From positions 86,676,422-86,740,421 of the forward strand of contig CM061140.1 in NCBI GenBank assembly GCA_030789695.1: a stretch of 64,000 bases of DNA, written 5' to 3'. The translations under genes were made by a program, and so were the position numbers. Below the pieces are notes generated by a model. That model ran no database searches, was not told the DNA's origin, and saw only the letters and a list, made by a program, of their open reading frames with translations. Position 1 is the stretch's first letter; every line of letters begins with the position of its first letter. The stretch is from Scilla litardierei. Taxonomy: Eukaryota > Streptophyta > Magnoliopsida > Asparagales > Asparagaceae. Below, one piece after another: positions 33,021 through 45,291 of the stretch.

Positions 33021-35880
33021 TTAGTCCTGGCTTGTTAAAACATGTTTGGTTGCTTGCATATGATTGTTTGCAAAAATAGGGTTGATTGTTAGACTGTTAA
33101 TTAGATTCCTTGCTGATAATTGATTTAATCATCATAGAAGTTACCTTAGTGGTCCTTGTCTACCCCTGACCATATTAGACTTCTAGAATTTCCTTCTGTC
33201 GTTCGTTGGGTTCATCGATTTCTGACCAAGCTGAACACATTTCATTACCGTCTAGCTCCTTAGAGAGTCTTAGCGCTTAGCTTCTTAATACTTAGTTGGT
33301 CGACAGTATGAGTTTCCCCGTAGATTCTCCTGATTCATATCCTAGGCGTATGTATATTTTGATCATCCGACCAATTTCCTTACCTCGATTCACGAAATCG
33401 CTTCTTGACGATCGTCATCAATTTTCGAACCTCTCCGTTACAAATCTTGAATCTTCTGAAAGTATTTTTTTATTTCCTCTTTCCCTAAGTTTTAAATTTG
33501 TTCAAATTTTAATATATATATATATACTTATACTTCATGCTCCTTCGTTGATTTAAATCTTTTTTTTTAACTTTTGTCGAAATTTCGAATACTAGCATAT
33601 GGTATTTTCTCAGCCTACACCTTCGTATCTATGAAAATACTTTTCCTTTCATATATTAATTTTATCCTGAACCGTACTATTATTTTGTCCAATTCGACTT
33701 ATAATTTTCTTTTCTTATTCATGCCATTCAAATGACACATCGCGCTTACTTTTAAATATACTTTTCAAGTCACTTGGAAATTCAGCTTTCAGCAAGTCGA
33801 TTTTATGCTCGACGTTTTCTCGACTACAGATTTTTGTAAAATCACTATTTCATAACCACTTCCTGATTTAGACCCTCACGATTTGATTTTAAAGCTTTAC
33901 TATCAATTTTGATAATTCTACTACCAAGTTATTATTATTATCTTTCCGCCAGCCCTACATGCCTTTAGAAAAATTTCGAGACTAAAATGAATTTCAATTA
34001 CTTTTATCCGTACCAGGTTCGTTGTGCTCGTATGCTAAGAGTTTTGTGTAAACCAGTTTTAATTTTTTTTGCACATCCTGGCTCTTCTAAAAGTAGTTCC
34101 ATTATTGATCATTTTAAATTTTCTTTCCATTGCATAAAGACTTTGAAAGCGTTTAACACGAGCTTAAATTCTTCAGTTACTTTAATTTCAATTCCAAAAT
34201 TTTGCCAAAATTATATTAAATTACCGTCGTATAATATTTTCTGAACCACGTCCTTAATATTCGTGTAAATAATTTTACTTCCTCTCACAATGATTTTATA
34301 TAAATCAATAGACCATTTTCTCTTATTATGAATATCCGACTCAACGTATTTTGAACAACTCGTTTTATCGATCTCCAAATATTTCTTTTCAGACGGGATT
34401 CGAACTTTTGAAGTACGACAGTTTTCAAATTTTGCGTATTCCAGCTTATGACTTTCCATTTCTCCATCCTATATAAGTATCGCTAATCTCCCTTTCCTCT
34501 ACCTAAGCATTCACGATTGATTCGCTGTTCCACCTAACCAAGCTGTCTCCTTTTAGTCGTCCTATCGGAATTCGTGCTTATCGATCCCTCCCTCGTCACG
34601 CTTTCGACCTCCCCCTACTGCTTAGGCTTTAGTGACCGTCAATGACTGTGACGCCCCTAAGTTGTTAGTGGGCCCTTGGACCTTGTGATGTTGTCGTAGT
34701 GCACATACCTAAGTTGTGTACGTGGGCTTGAATGAGTGTACTCTCCCATAGTATATTAATGGTTGCTTATGGTGTGTTATATATACTCGAAGTTATTCAT
34801 GATGTGTGAAGTTGTTTGTATGTTAGTAGTCATAGTTTGGTGTGTGGGTAGCTATACCATACTAGGGATGCCTGTGTATATAAGAATTAGTGTGGGAATA
34901 TCTAATAGGGTGTATGTAATTAGAAGATACTTATAATGGTTGAAGCAATATGCTGGTAAAACTATGTGTATGCTAGGTGTGATAATAATAATAGGTGTTG
35001 GTACACTAGTTATAGTTAGTAGGCTATGGTGTGAATATATATGTTCCACGTGGGTGACTATACGATGAATGCGTATGTATTAGGGAGTGTATTATAATTA
35101 TACGTGTGCTGATGTCTGTGTTATTATTATAGTATATAGAGTGATAGAACTATGTGAGTATTACTTGACTAAACATTAAGTGTGATTGACTTATGGTATG
35201 TATATGGTTGTATTGGTAGATATATGTATATATATGGATGAAACGTTAGCGTGTATGGGTGTGCACCATGCACGAGTAAGTATGTGCTTAGTTATAGTTA
35301 TTGGTGACTATGGTATATGTGGCATGTCGTAAATACAGTTACAGGACCGTAGGTGATGAAAATATATGGTGAACTATTTGCATGCATTTGAATGACTATA
35401 TATTATGAAACTATAGTAGTGGTGAATATATATTAAATATAGTGAAGCTTGATTTAAAATGGTATGGAGTGACTACATGTGTTGAGATGTTTGGTATTGG
35501 AAGAATATTAGGGAGTTGTATACCCATGTTGTTTGTGCATAGGTAGCTATCTATACGTAGAACAACGATTGTATTTGCTAGTATGGGATTATACTTATAT
35601 GAGTATCTGAACTATTGTTTTGTGAATGGTAGTTATATAAGGGATGTATGCTTATATATATGATTGAAATACATGTATAAAATTGACTGACTATAATAGG
35701 TATAAGTGTGTGACGTACGTGAATATACATATACGTGTAGGTAGTGTTACGTTTAACTACCTAGTGCATATATAAGCACTTGTAATAACTATACCTGGTT
35801 TGAATTATAATGTGACATGATTGGGGCAGCTACTAGAACGACTAGATATATTAGAAAGTCCGAGGACAGACTTTATTCTA
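33021..35880 (+). other. B internal non-coding region
   Basis: 2.86 kb, AT-rich, with stops in every frame. 34650-35870 is rich in TATATGTG-type low-complexity sequence. I see no polymerase domain, tRNA or known repeat. Small open frames (for example 33987-34244) have no recognisable content. Confidence 0.65.
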
Positions 35881-35892
35881 AGGTGGGGAGGA
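35881..35892 (+). other. Polypurine tract of B
   Basis: AGGTGGGGAGGA directly precedes the right LTR start TGTAACGACC, as expected for plus-strand priming. It fixes B as a plus-strand element. Confidence 0.8.
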
Positions 35893-36944
35893 TGTAACGA
35901 CCACTTTTCGTTGTACGTTGTTCGTGCACGTGCTTTTGGCCGTGCACGTGTTTATTTTAAACTTTATTTGTTTGTGAACACTTTTGTGTGATATGCTGTT
36001 GTGAACGTCTCTGAGAGTATTAAATAGTGGCACTATCTTGGAACAACATTTCTCGAGTCATTTTCTCACAATTTAATCTTACTCGATGAGACGTGACGAT
36101 TTTCACTTTTGACGGGAGACGTTTCTATTTTTAGTTTCGTTGTCCGACGTCGAAATTGAGATCTGTCTTCTTAGTTAGCTCACTTTCGTCAACACGATCA
36201 CCCCGATATTTATTTTATAATTTTTGGAGTTTATTTGACCACTTTTATATTTTTAGCAAGGTTTATAATATTTTTAATAATTACTTTTTAAATTAATTTC
36301 GGCCAAATAAAATTTATTTGCGTTTTAAATGTTTTAAATAATTTTTGAGCCGAATTCCAGCTCATTTGGATCGCAGCAAATCCTTGTGCGAGTTGGAGAG
36401 GGCGAGATACGAATTTTAAATATTTTTGAACTTCTAATCCTATTAGATTTAGCCCTAGACCAAGTCAACCCATCTACACTATATAAACAACCTTTAGGAA
36501 GACCTATATTTGCAAGAAATTAACCCTAGCCACTCCCAAAACCCAAATTTGACGTTGCGACGAATCGTCGCAACGTTGCGACGAAGCACCCCCGCACCGA
36601 CCGATGAAACAGGCCGATTTCCCCCGCTCCGACCGCTAGCCGCCCCGCACCAAGCTCCGTCCGCATCGCAGCACAGCCGCCCGCTCCGTTCTCCCGCTCC
36701 GACCGAGGGGAGCTCTCGGTCAAACCGAGCGAATTCCCCGCTGTCGCCCGCATCCCCACTCCGCACAGCGCCCGCTCTGTCGCCCCGCCTCTGCTAGCGT
36801 CTGACCGAGCCGTTCGCCCGCATCGACTGCTCTCCGCATTGTTGCAACGTTGCGATGTTGCAACTCTCATTCCACCGTGTCTGACCGACGGCCCTCCCCG
36901 CTGCGACCGAGAGAACCAAGGCTGCGACCGACCCAAGCGCTGCA
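35893..36944 (+). repeat. Right LTR of B, 5' part
   Basis: Colinear with 20333-21384 of the left LTR, with scattered substitutions. TATA box at about 36480-36487. It stops at CTGCA, the TSD of element C, and resumes at 48530. Confidence 0.93.
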
Positions 36945-38525
36945 TGACGTGCGTTTATATTTCATATATTCACGCACGTTTTCTTTTGTGTTTCTCCGTG
37001 TTTTTCACCGTCTTTTATTCGTTTTCTCGTATTTTCTCGTTTTCTTTCACTTTTCTTTGTTTCTCCATGTTTGCAGGAGATTGACCGCGTAGGGGACGTT
37101 TAACGACGATATCTCAAGTCCCCGGAGCAACGGGAGGAGTCACGCGTGATCCAGGGGGTCAAACCTCAAAGAATACATCTTTTAGCCCCTCACCCGGTCG
37201 GTTGGTCTTCTCCAACCGATCGGGTGATGCACGCGTGCACCACCCGGTCTCAGCCGGAGCTCAAGTGAAAGTCACCCGACCGGTTCACAGGCCTGTTCAG
37301 CGGGGGCATGTTCTCTGTCTTTTCGAGCAAAATTCCAACCGATCGGGTGACTCTCACCCGATCGGTTCATCTGTAGCTGATGCTGAGGAGTTGAAGACAC
37401 GGGCGCCCAACCGATCGCTTCACCCGATGGCGCCAAGATCCAACCGGTCACTCCAAGAACTCACCCGACCGGTTCATATGACCGGGTGAAAGCTCGCCGT
37501 TTTCTGTTATTATTTTGTAACGGATCAACCGATCAGTTGACTTGTCAACTGATCGGGTGATACGAGAGTCTATAAATAGAACCCCTAGGGTTCCAGAAAC
37601 GGGGGAGCTGCTAGTTTTTACTGTTTTCTCCTATTGTGACGGCTGTAATTACTGTTCTTTTGTAAGTTTTCGGATCTTTCTCAAATTTTAGTATTGTCTT
37701 AACTACTCTATTACTTCCGCATTCCAATCGTCTGATTATGATTCCAACGGTTAATTTTCATTTAGATCGCTTTTTAATGAATTTTTGTGAGTAGTTCCCA
37801 AATCTGGGATTTTGGTGGAAACCCCTTCAGGGGCTCTTCCCGATGCGTCCATAGGGTTAGGAAATCGATAGGGATTAGGAATCTAACGGTTGCGCGAGGT
37901 GTTTCATTGTCATCGGCGGGAAAAAGACCGCCTTTGACCGTTGGGCCAAGGGGGAATAAACTTGGCGGTTGACTCCCTAGCCATAGCTCACACCCTTAGC
38001 GTAGACGCCAAATCATAGCACACGGGAGCGGCAGGATGAGACGTTGGGAGTTATCGTTGTGAGTTTAGTGCTCCCGGAATTGATCAGTGTTAATGGACAC
38101 GGGAGTGCCCACTGATCGAATCCGGGAAGTCCGGTGTATCATCCTGGGCACCGACCGGAATATCGGGCCCATGGGATGCCGGTACCACTTTCAGAGGCAA
38201 CGTCCCACCATTAGACCCTAATTCCGATCGCTATCCATACCCGTAGGCCGTATCGGCGAGAGTCGCTCGTCGGAGTGGAAACCAAAGTCCCGGGTTTATT
38301 TTCTTATTGTTCATACCCTTCTTTCCTTTCCGTGACAACCATTTACCGATTCGGGCTAGCTTGCCTACGTGGTGATTTTGGTCCTCCTTGACTCAAGCAC
38401 ATCCTAGCCTCCCTGTGTTCGACCCCCAAGCCACACTACAACACCGTGCGCTTGCGTTTACAAATTTCTAAACCCCCTCGCGGGTCCCCCGGCCATTTGC
38501 GGATAGCAAGCCGGGGTACACGTCA
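36945..38525 (+). repeat. 5' LTR of C
   Basis: Begins TGACGTGCG and ends GGTACACGTCA. Homologous to the D LTR in reverse. By eye it differs from the 3' LTR by roughly thirty scattered substitutions. Confidence 0.95.
37190..37578 (+). promoter_or_regulatory. U3 palindrome array and TATA box of C LTR
   Basis: About fourteen copies of CAACCGATCGG(G/T)TGA and close variants occupy 37190-37560, followed 10 bp later by TATAAATA (37571-37578) and CCCTAGGG. The 3' LTR has the same array (47185-47560) and TATA box (47569-47576). An array this close to the TATA box is a plausible transcription-factor or silencing target. Confidence 0.7.
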
Positions 38526-38531
38526 AGTTTA

Positions 38532-38549
38532 TGGCGCCGTTGCCGGGGA
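38532..38549 (+). other. Primer binding site of C (tRNA-Asp type)
   Basis: TGGCGCCGTTGCCGGGGA starts six bases after the LTR and is complementary to the 3' end of plant tRNA-Asp, as known for Athila elements. Confidence 0.92.
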
Positions 38550-38812
38550 GGCAACGTGCTTGTTATTTTAGGACCTCTTGAACCCTAGTGTCTAGCTCTC
38601 ATCCCTACCTCGCGATAATTTTCGCACTCTACACTTTTCAATTTCACTTGGACATACTGTGGATAGTAATTTTATAGTGCTAATTGGCTGAATCGCCGCA
38701 CTTCCATCGCAACTTGCGGTTCCCGTTTATGCAACCCGTGCTTTTGACGTGTTTGCCACTTGTGCAGTTCTCTCTCTCTCCTTTCGTATAAGACCCTGGC
38801 CCCACGGCGAGG
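38550..38812 (+). other. C leader
   Basis: The first 100 bp match the D leader (ACGTGCTTGTTATTTTAGGA, ATAATTTTCGCA), after which the two diverge completely: D goes into gag, C into unrelated sequence that leads to the pol ATG at 38813. Confidence 0.75.
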
Positions 38813-41800
38813 ATGTTTCATGCAGTTTTAGGAGACATCTGGGATCACTCCCACCATATCTGCTTTTTGGCGCAGAGCTTAGCAGAATCACTGAATACTT
38901 CGAATGTACTATCCCTCCTGTCTGCCGCCGTGGAAAGTCAGAGGAGATATCGAGATGCGCAGGAGCACCCTGCAATGGCAACTCTCTTTCCTCACGATGA
39001 AGTGGCGTATATCGACAACCATGGTCCCGAATGTAGTGAAGAAGAGTTGTCCGCGGAATTTTGTCAGGAGAGCCATCCGACCGGGTTTGTAGGCTACGCT
39101 GGACAGGAATCAATCTGTCCCTTACAGACTTCTATTGAGCATCCCCGGTCTTTGGACAATGAGGAAGCTAGAAACAGTTATGGGGAATCATCGATGATTG
39201 AAACATGTTTTCACCTACAAGCTTTCTTCCCGGACAATTATTATGAGCTTGGAAGAGACCCGGTGCCAACCTCGATCGCTCCCACTATACCTTGCGAAAC
39301 TTTGCCATGCGGAGCCACGGCCGAGGGTGAGATTCCGAATGCTGGCTTCCGAGAAATCCACGAAGAACTCCTTTCTCTTGAGGATGCTCAGCTTGAGAAG
39401 TATGCGTCGGGGCCTCAAGAAGTTGAGATGAAGGAATTACCGCCGGGGCTTAAATATGAATATTTGGGAGCTGGCTCGACCCTTCCGGTCATAGTCAACT
39501 CTTCACTACCCGAAGACCAATTGACCAAACTTCTTGGTGTTTTAAAAAGATTTAAAGGAGTTTTCGGATATGCAATTGAGGATTTAAAATGGGTTAGCTT
39601 AGGCCTCTGCTCACACAGAATTCTGCTTGAAGATGAGCAAGCCTCCTCGATTGAGCCACAGCGGAGGCTGAACCCCATAATGATGGAAGTTGTAAAGAAG
39701 GAGATTGTTAGGCTTCTACATGCCGGTATTATATACCCTATCTCCGATAGTCGCTGGGTTAGTCCGGTGCACGTCGTACCCAAGAAAGGAGGAATGACGG
39801 TAGTTCGCAATGAGAAGAACGAGCTAATACCAACGAGGACCGTCACGGGGTACAGGATGTGCATTGACTATAGAAAGCTGAACAAAGCTACGAGGAAGGA
39901 TCATTACCCTCTCCCCTTTATTGACCAGATGCTCGAGAGACTGGCGAAGCATAATTATTTCTGTTTCATGGACGGGTATTCAAGATTTCTTCAGATCCCT
40001 ATTCATAACGATGACTAGGAGAAGACGACTTTCACTTGCCCATTCGGGACGTATGCCTACAGAAGAATGCCGTTCGGACTTTGTAACGCCCCTGCTACAT
40101 TCCAGAGACTCATGTCCGCTATCTTGTCCGACTACTCCCAAGACATCATGGAGGTTTTCATGGATGACTTCTCCGTCTATGGAACTAAATTTGACTCGTG
40201 CCTCAGTAATCTGACTAAGGTCCTGGAGAGATGTCAGGAAAAGGGACTAGTCCTAAACTGGGAGAAGTGCCAGTTCATGGTCCAAGAGGGAGTTGTGCTG
40301 GGACACATCATCTCTTCGAGGGGAATCGAGGTTGATAAGGCTAAAGTTGAAGTGATTGAAAAGCTTCCACCACCGCACAATCTTCGAGGAGTCCGTGGTT
40401 TCTTAGGACACACGGGATTCTATCGCCGCTTCATAAAAGACTTCTCGAAGATTTCCAGTCCTCTAACCCAACTCCTCGTGAAGGACGTACCTTTCGTCTT
40501 CAGCGAGGAGTGTAAGGAGGCCTTTCGCACTTTGAAGCAAGCTTTGATTTCCGCGCCCATAATACAGCCACCAAAGTAGAAACTACCCTTTGAGCTGATG
40601 TGTGACGCTAGTGATTATGCGGTTGGTGCCGTCTTGGGGCAGAGGAAGGATAAAAATCTTCATGTCATTTATTATACGAGCAAAACCCTTGATGCCGCCC
40701 AAAGAAATTATACTACCACGGAAAAGGAATTACTCACGGTGATCTACGCCATGGATAAGTTCCGACAATATCTCATTGGCGCGAAGGTGATCATGCACAC
40801 GGATCACGCGGCTCATAAATACCTATTGAACAAGAAAGAAGCTAAGCCATGACTCATTAGATGGATTCTCCTCCTCCAGGAATTCGACCTGGAAATCAGA
40901 GACAAGAAGGGGGCGGAGAATGTTGTTGCCGATCACCTATCCAGGATGCCCACTCTCGATTTAAATGCTACACCGATCGATGATTCACTCCCCGACGAGC
41001 ATCTCTTCTCTGTCTCTTCCTCCTGGACCCCCTGGTACGCCGACATCGCAAATTATCTGGCTTGCACCATCGTTCCCCACAATGTGAGCTTTCAGCTGAA
41101 GAAGAAATTTTTCCATGAGGTCCGCAAATTTTATTGGGATGACCCCCACCTATACAAAACCTGCAATGATGGGGTGATACGAAGATGCATCCCTGAAACT
41201 GAGGCGACTTCCATCATTTCCCACTGCCATGGGCAGCAATGTGGAGGGCACGCGAGCACCTACAAGACCACCGCAAAAATTCTCCAAAGCGGATTCTACT
41301 GGCCTACACTATTCAGGGACACACATGTTTATGTCCAAGCCTGCGATAAATGCCAAAGAGCTGGGAATATCTCCAAAAGGAATGAGATGCCTCAACATTA
41401 CATCCTGGAGATAGAAATCTTCGATGTATGGGGAGTGGACTTTATGGGACCGTTCCCTTCCTCCTCGGGGAACCAGTATATCTTGGTGGCTGTAGACTAC
41501 GTGTCGAAATGGGTTGAAGCGATGGCCAGTCCAACCAACGATTCCAGAGTGGTGGCCAAGTTCTTTAAAAGCAACATCTTCCCGCGGTTCGGTGTACCTC
41601 GGGTCCTGATCAGTGACGGAGGGAGCCACTTTATAGAGAAGAAATTCGAGGCCCTCTTAAAAAAATACGGGGTACAACACCGGGTGGGGCGTGCCTACCA
41701 CCCGCAGACCAGCGGTCAGGCGGAAGTCTCTAACCGGGAGATTAAAAGCATACTAGAAAAGACGGTGGCCAATTCTAGAAAGGACTGGTCATCAAAGCTT

Positions 41801-42337
41801 CCTGACGCGCTTTGGGCCTACAGGACGGCATTTAAAACTCCTATCGGCACAACTCCCTACAGGCTTGTCTATGGGAAGGCTTGCCATCTTCCTGTGGAAT
41901 TGGAGCATAAAGCATATTGGGTAGTTAAGAATCTGAACTTTGACACCAAGAAGGTAGGAGTGCACCGGCAGTTACAACTCAACGAGCTCGACAAAATCCG
42001 GCTCAATGCCTATGAGAACGCCAAGATCTACAAGGAGAAGCTGAAGCGGTGGCACGATAAGCGAATCTTGAAGAGAGAATTCAAAGAAGGGGATTTAGTT
42101 CTCCTATTCAACTCAAGGCTGAAGCTCTTTCCTGGAAAACTCAAGTCAAGATGGTCGTGACCGTTCCGCGTCACTAAGGTTTTCCCGCATGGGGCTATAG
42201 AGATAATGGGAAGGGATGAGCCGTTTAAAGTCAACGGACAGCGTCTGAAACACTATGCAGTTGGAGAACCAGAATTCTCTCTGGTCGGCCCCCCAACGAG
42301 TGACAACTCTTCCTCTAACCCTCCGGATCCTAATTGA
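38813..42337 (+). pseudogene. pol: Athila pol of C (RT-RNase H-integrase), four in-frame stops
   Basis: One uninterrupted frame of 1175 codons except for TAG 40016, TAG 40577, TGA 40850 and TGA 42158; there is no frameshift. Codons 1 to about 220 are an unfamiliar N-terminus with no protease signature. RT follows (MCIDYRKLN, DHYPLPFIDQ, MPFGLCNAPATF, VFMDDFSVYG at about 40150-40180), then RNase H (CDASDYAVGAVL, TEKELL, HTDHAA), the integrase zinc finger ([10 protein letters not shown]...CDKC) and catalytic core ([30 protein letters not shown]), and a C-terminal [14 protein letters not shown] region. The first three stops fit C to T changes in CAG or CGA codons, typical of methylated-cytosine decay. 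Product would act in virus-like particles and nucleus. Confidence 0.94.
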
Positions 42338-42529
42338 CCACCGCTAGAGGCGTCGAGCTAAACGACGTTAAACGAAAGTGCTTCATGGGAGGCAACCCAT
42401 GTTCTAAACTTATGTTTCGTTTTTAAAGATTTTTTCTGCTTTATTTTTCTCTATCTTTATAAATAAATCCAGCCGAAACAACTTCCGTGAAGGAACTCAG
42501 GCGATTCTTGGGTTTTGCAGAAAACAAGG
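42338..42529 (+). other. Post-pol block of C
   Basis: Non-coding; contains the GGGAGGCAACCCATG block shared with D. It links the end of integrase to the internal array. Confidence 0.7.
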
Positions 42530-42897
42530 CCTCAACCGATCGGGTGAGTTCCCACCCGATCGGTTGGGATGTATCAGTTACAAACCATAACTGTCCCCAA
42601 ATGAACCGATCGGTTGAATAATGGAGAGATCGGGTGACAGACCGGGTGAGCTGGGGAGAACTCTCAGGAAATTTTTGGGGAATATCAACCGATCGGTTGA
42701 GTTCGAGTGCGATCGGTTGAGGCGACCGGGAGAACAACCCTCAATTCTCGGGAAATATTTGGGAAGCGGCCAACCGATCGGTTGACAAGTCAACCGACCG
42801 GTTAGCCTGTAGCTGTTGGCCGACAGGAACTTTCGAAATTTGCCTACCCGATCGGGTGAGAACTCACCCGATCGGTTCAGTTTCGCCCCTATAAATA
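42530..42897 (+). promoter_or_regulatory. Internal ACCGATCGGT array and TATA box before env-like gene of C
   Basis: About twelve copies of CAACCGATCGGTTGA / CACCCGATCGGGTGA between 42533 and 42880, followed by CCCCTATAAATACCCC (TATA core 42890-42897) and, about 445 bp downstream, the env-like ATG at 43342. The layout copies the LTR U3 (array, then TATA, then pyrimidine-rich start region), although the sequence between motifs differs from the LTR. D has the same at 15371-15730. Confidence 0.65.
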
Positions 42898-43341
42898 CCC
42901 CTACCGCACAGTGACCGCCACCCGACCCCCAAAAATTCCCTTCATGCGGTTTCACACCTTCCAACTGTCGAATCGACCTCCCCCACCCAACATACTGCCC
43001 CTAAACCCTCATCCCCACTCACTCCCATACTTCCTCACCCCCGCCACCTCGCCATCGTCGACATTCCATCATCAAAACACCCAAACCCTAACCCTAGCCC
43101 CAAAATTTTCGAAAATCTGTTTCTTGTCGGATCAGCGAGCGGCGGCTTCCCAAATTACTTCCTCCTACTACACGAGTTCCCCGGGGACTTGATCTTGCTA
43201 CATCGATGGGTAACACTCTTCCACTCTACACATCTCTTACTATATCTGTAATATCCTAAATTGGTGTTGTGCCTGCTTCACTTGCTCTACATTCATCGTA
43301 GGCACGCCCCCACTTTCATTTTCACCACCCACATTGTCGCC

Positions 43342-45291
43342 ATGTCTAAGAAAGGGAAAGAGATTGCATCATCTTCGCGCCGTGATCCGCTCTACGGCCC
43401 CTTTTCCCCATCCTTCCTTGGCATAAACCCTTCTACGGAAGAACAGTCCGACCGTTTGCGAGCACTACTTCATCGCCCGATGAGACCTACACTCTTCGCT
43501 GATCGCCCCACACTCGAAGCTCTAGGGCTTTCGAACGGCGTCGCCAGAATTTTCAACTGTATCGGGTGCCATACCCTCTCTTACATCCACGCTCACACAC
43601 ACAGAAATCTCACGCTTGAATTCCTCAGTTCCCTCGAGTTGTTTAATGGGGGTTTCGCCTTCCGCGCTTTCAACTGCGACTTTTCTCTAGGTTTCATCGA
43701 GTTGAACAATATCCTCAATCTCCGTCACCCCGATCTTAATACTGAACATTCCACCCACGATCGAACTGACATCTACTCTCAATTTCGGGCTGATGGTGTT
43801 TGGCAACGATTTACCCGGTACACCACCTTTCCACCCAAGGCCTCCTCCATCATTCATCCCGTGTTTCGTTTGGCCCACAGGATCATATCATTCGCATTTT
43901 TTCCGAGGGACGAGTCTGGCACCGTGACTATCCCTGACCTTTTTATCCTCTGGGCCATGACTTTCCCTTTTGTCCGGGACGATGATGGAATTAGCTTCAG
44001 GTCCCCTACCGTCCCCATCCATGGCGGCGATTGGCTTGTTTACAAGCTTCTCGAGATCAGCCGGGCCGGTAAGGGGAAGTTTTGTTGTGGGGGCATCATT
44101 ACTATCATTTGCTCTTACCCCCAATTCAACATTCCCATTCCCAATAATTTTCCCGCTGCCGCATGACCCTCACAGCTAGACATTGATGTCCTGCGGCACA
44201 TTTGCATGATCAAACCCCACTCTGATGGCCGCTTCATCTTCAACTATGGCCACCCCCCAGCCCCTTACACCATTCTCCCCAACCCCGCTCGCATGACCAT
44301 TGCTCTTGTGGGAGATTGGACCTTCCCACCTGATCCCAACTTCCTAGCGGGGTTGAACCTTCCTTTCCTTCCCGCGGGCGCACGCAGATCACCGTCCCCT
44401 GCCGCCCTCTTAGGCGAGTAGGATGTCCCTACGTCTCGCGGAGATTTGGGGGCTGGCCCGAGTCGTCCTGTCTCTGCTCCGGGGCCCATCACGTCTGAGC
44501 ACCTCTTTGCGGCCATTTCTGGCCTTGTCTCCTGTGCCGGCATGACCACTGCCGCCGGCACCACTTCGACCTTACCTGCCGGCACCACTTTTGTCTCACG
44601 TCAGTCCACATCTTTTGGTCGCCGCCAGGTCTCTGTCCGTCTTGGTCTTGAGAGGGAGGTCGCTGCCCTTCATGAGCTCGACATGTCCTCTGCCTCCTCG
44701 GACCCATCACCGTCCTCTTTTCTCACTCACCCACGTTTCCTCGCACTTGAGAGGAACGTGGCTGCCATTCTTCGCCTTCTCACTCATATCCACGGCCCAC
44801 CTCCACCCTCACCACCTCGACGATCTTCTCCTCCACCTTCACCACCTCGGCGATCTTCTCCCCCACCCTCCCACACATCCCCACATCCATCACCCCCCTC
44901 ACCACATTCTTCTCCTCCCTCATCGAAGCCCATCCCGGTATCCACTTCCCCCCTCCCGACGACTTCCATCGCACCCACGCTACCTCCTTCCTCCATCACT
45001 CCATATGTGCGTCGGAGGAAATTGCCGGTACGCTCCAGATCTCTCCCACCACCCCCCACTACCATCACCACCACATCTTCTCCCCCCATTTCTGTTCGTC
45101 TCACCACCGCCTTGATCACCTTCCTACCACCACCACCCACCTCCACCGACGCTCCTCCCATTGTTCACACCACCGCTGCACCTATTCCTCCACCTCATTC
45201 CCCACTTCTCCGCACACCCCCAGCCTCCCCCGACCACCCATCCACACCCTCTTCCGAGGAGGACGAGGACTCACCTTCTCCTGCTTTCTGA
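43342..45291 (+). pseudogene. Athila env-like (ORF1-type) gene of C, two in-frame stops
   Basis: This is the gene that follows pol in Athila elements, called env-like from its position; its function is unproven. Start chosen at the ATG at 43342 (M-S-K-K-G-K-E) in a GTCGCC ATG context; the open frame extends upstream to 43261. Residues of about 85 to 130 (LEFLSSLELF...FRAFNCDFSLGFIELN) resemble the plant Athila ORF1/putative-transposon domain. The C-terminal 200 codons are Pro/Ser-rich with tandem PPSPPRRSS units (44800-44880) and an acidic tail. TGA 44164 and TAG 44419 break a single otherwise open frame of 650 codons. I see no convincing signal peptide or membrane anchor. Confidence 0.75.

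Noticed and set aside
34650..35880. AT-rich TATATGTG stretch as a satellite or matrix-attachment region
   Set aside because: No regular period is visible and nothing else supports a specific role.
44489..45161. Antisense open frames over the env-like gene
   Set aside because: Shadows of the Pro/Ser-rich coding strand.
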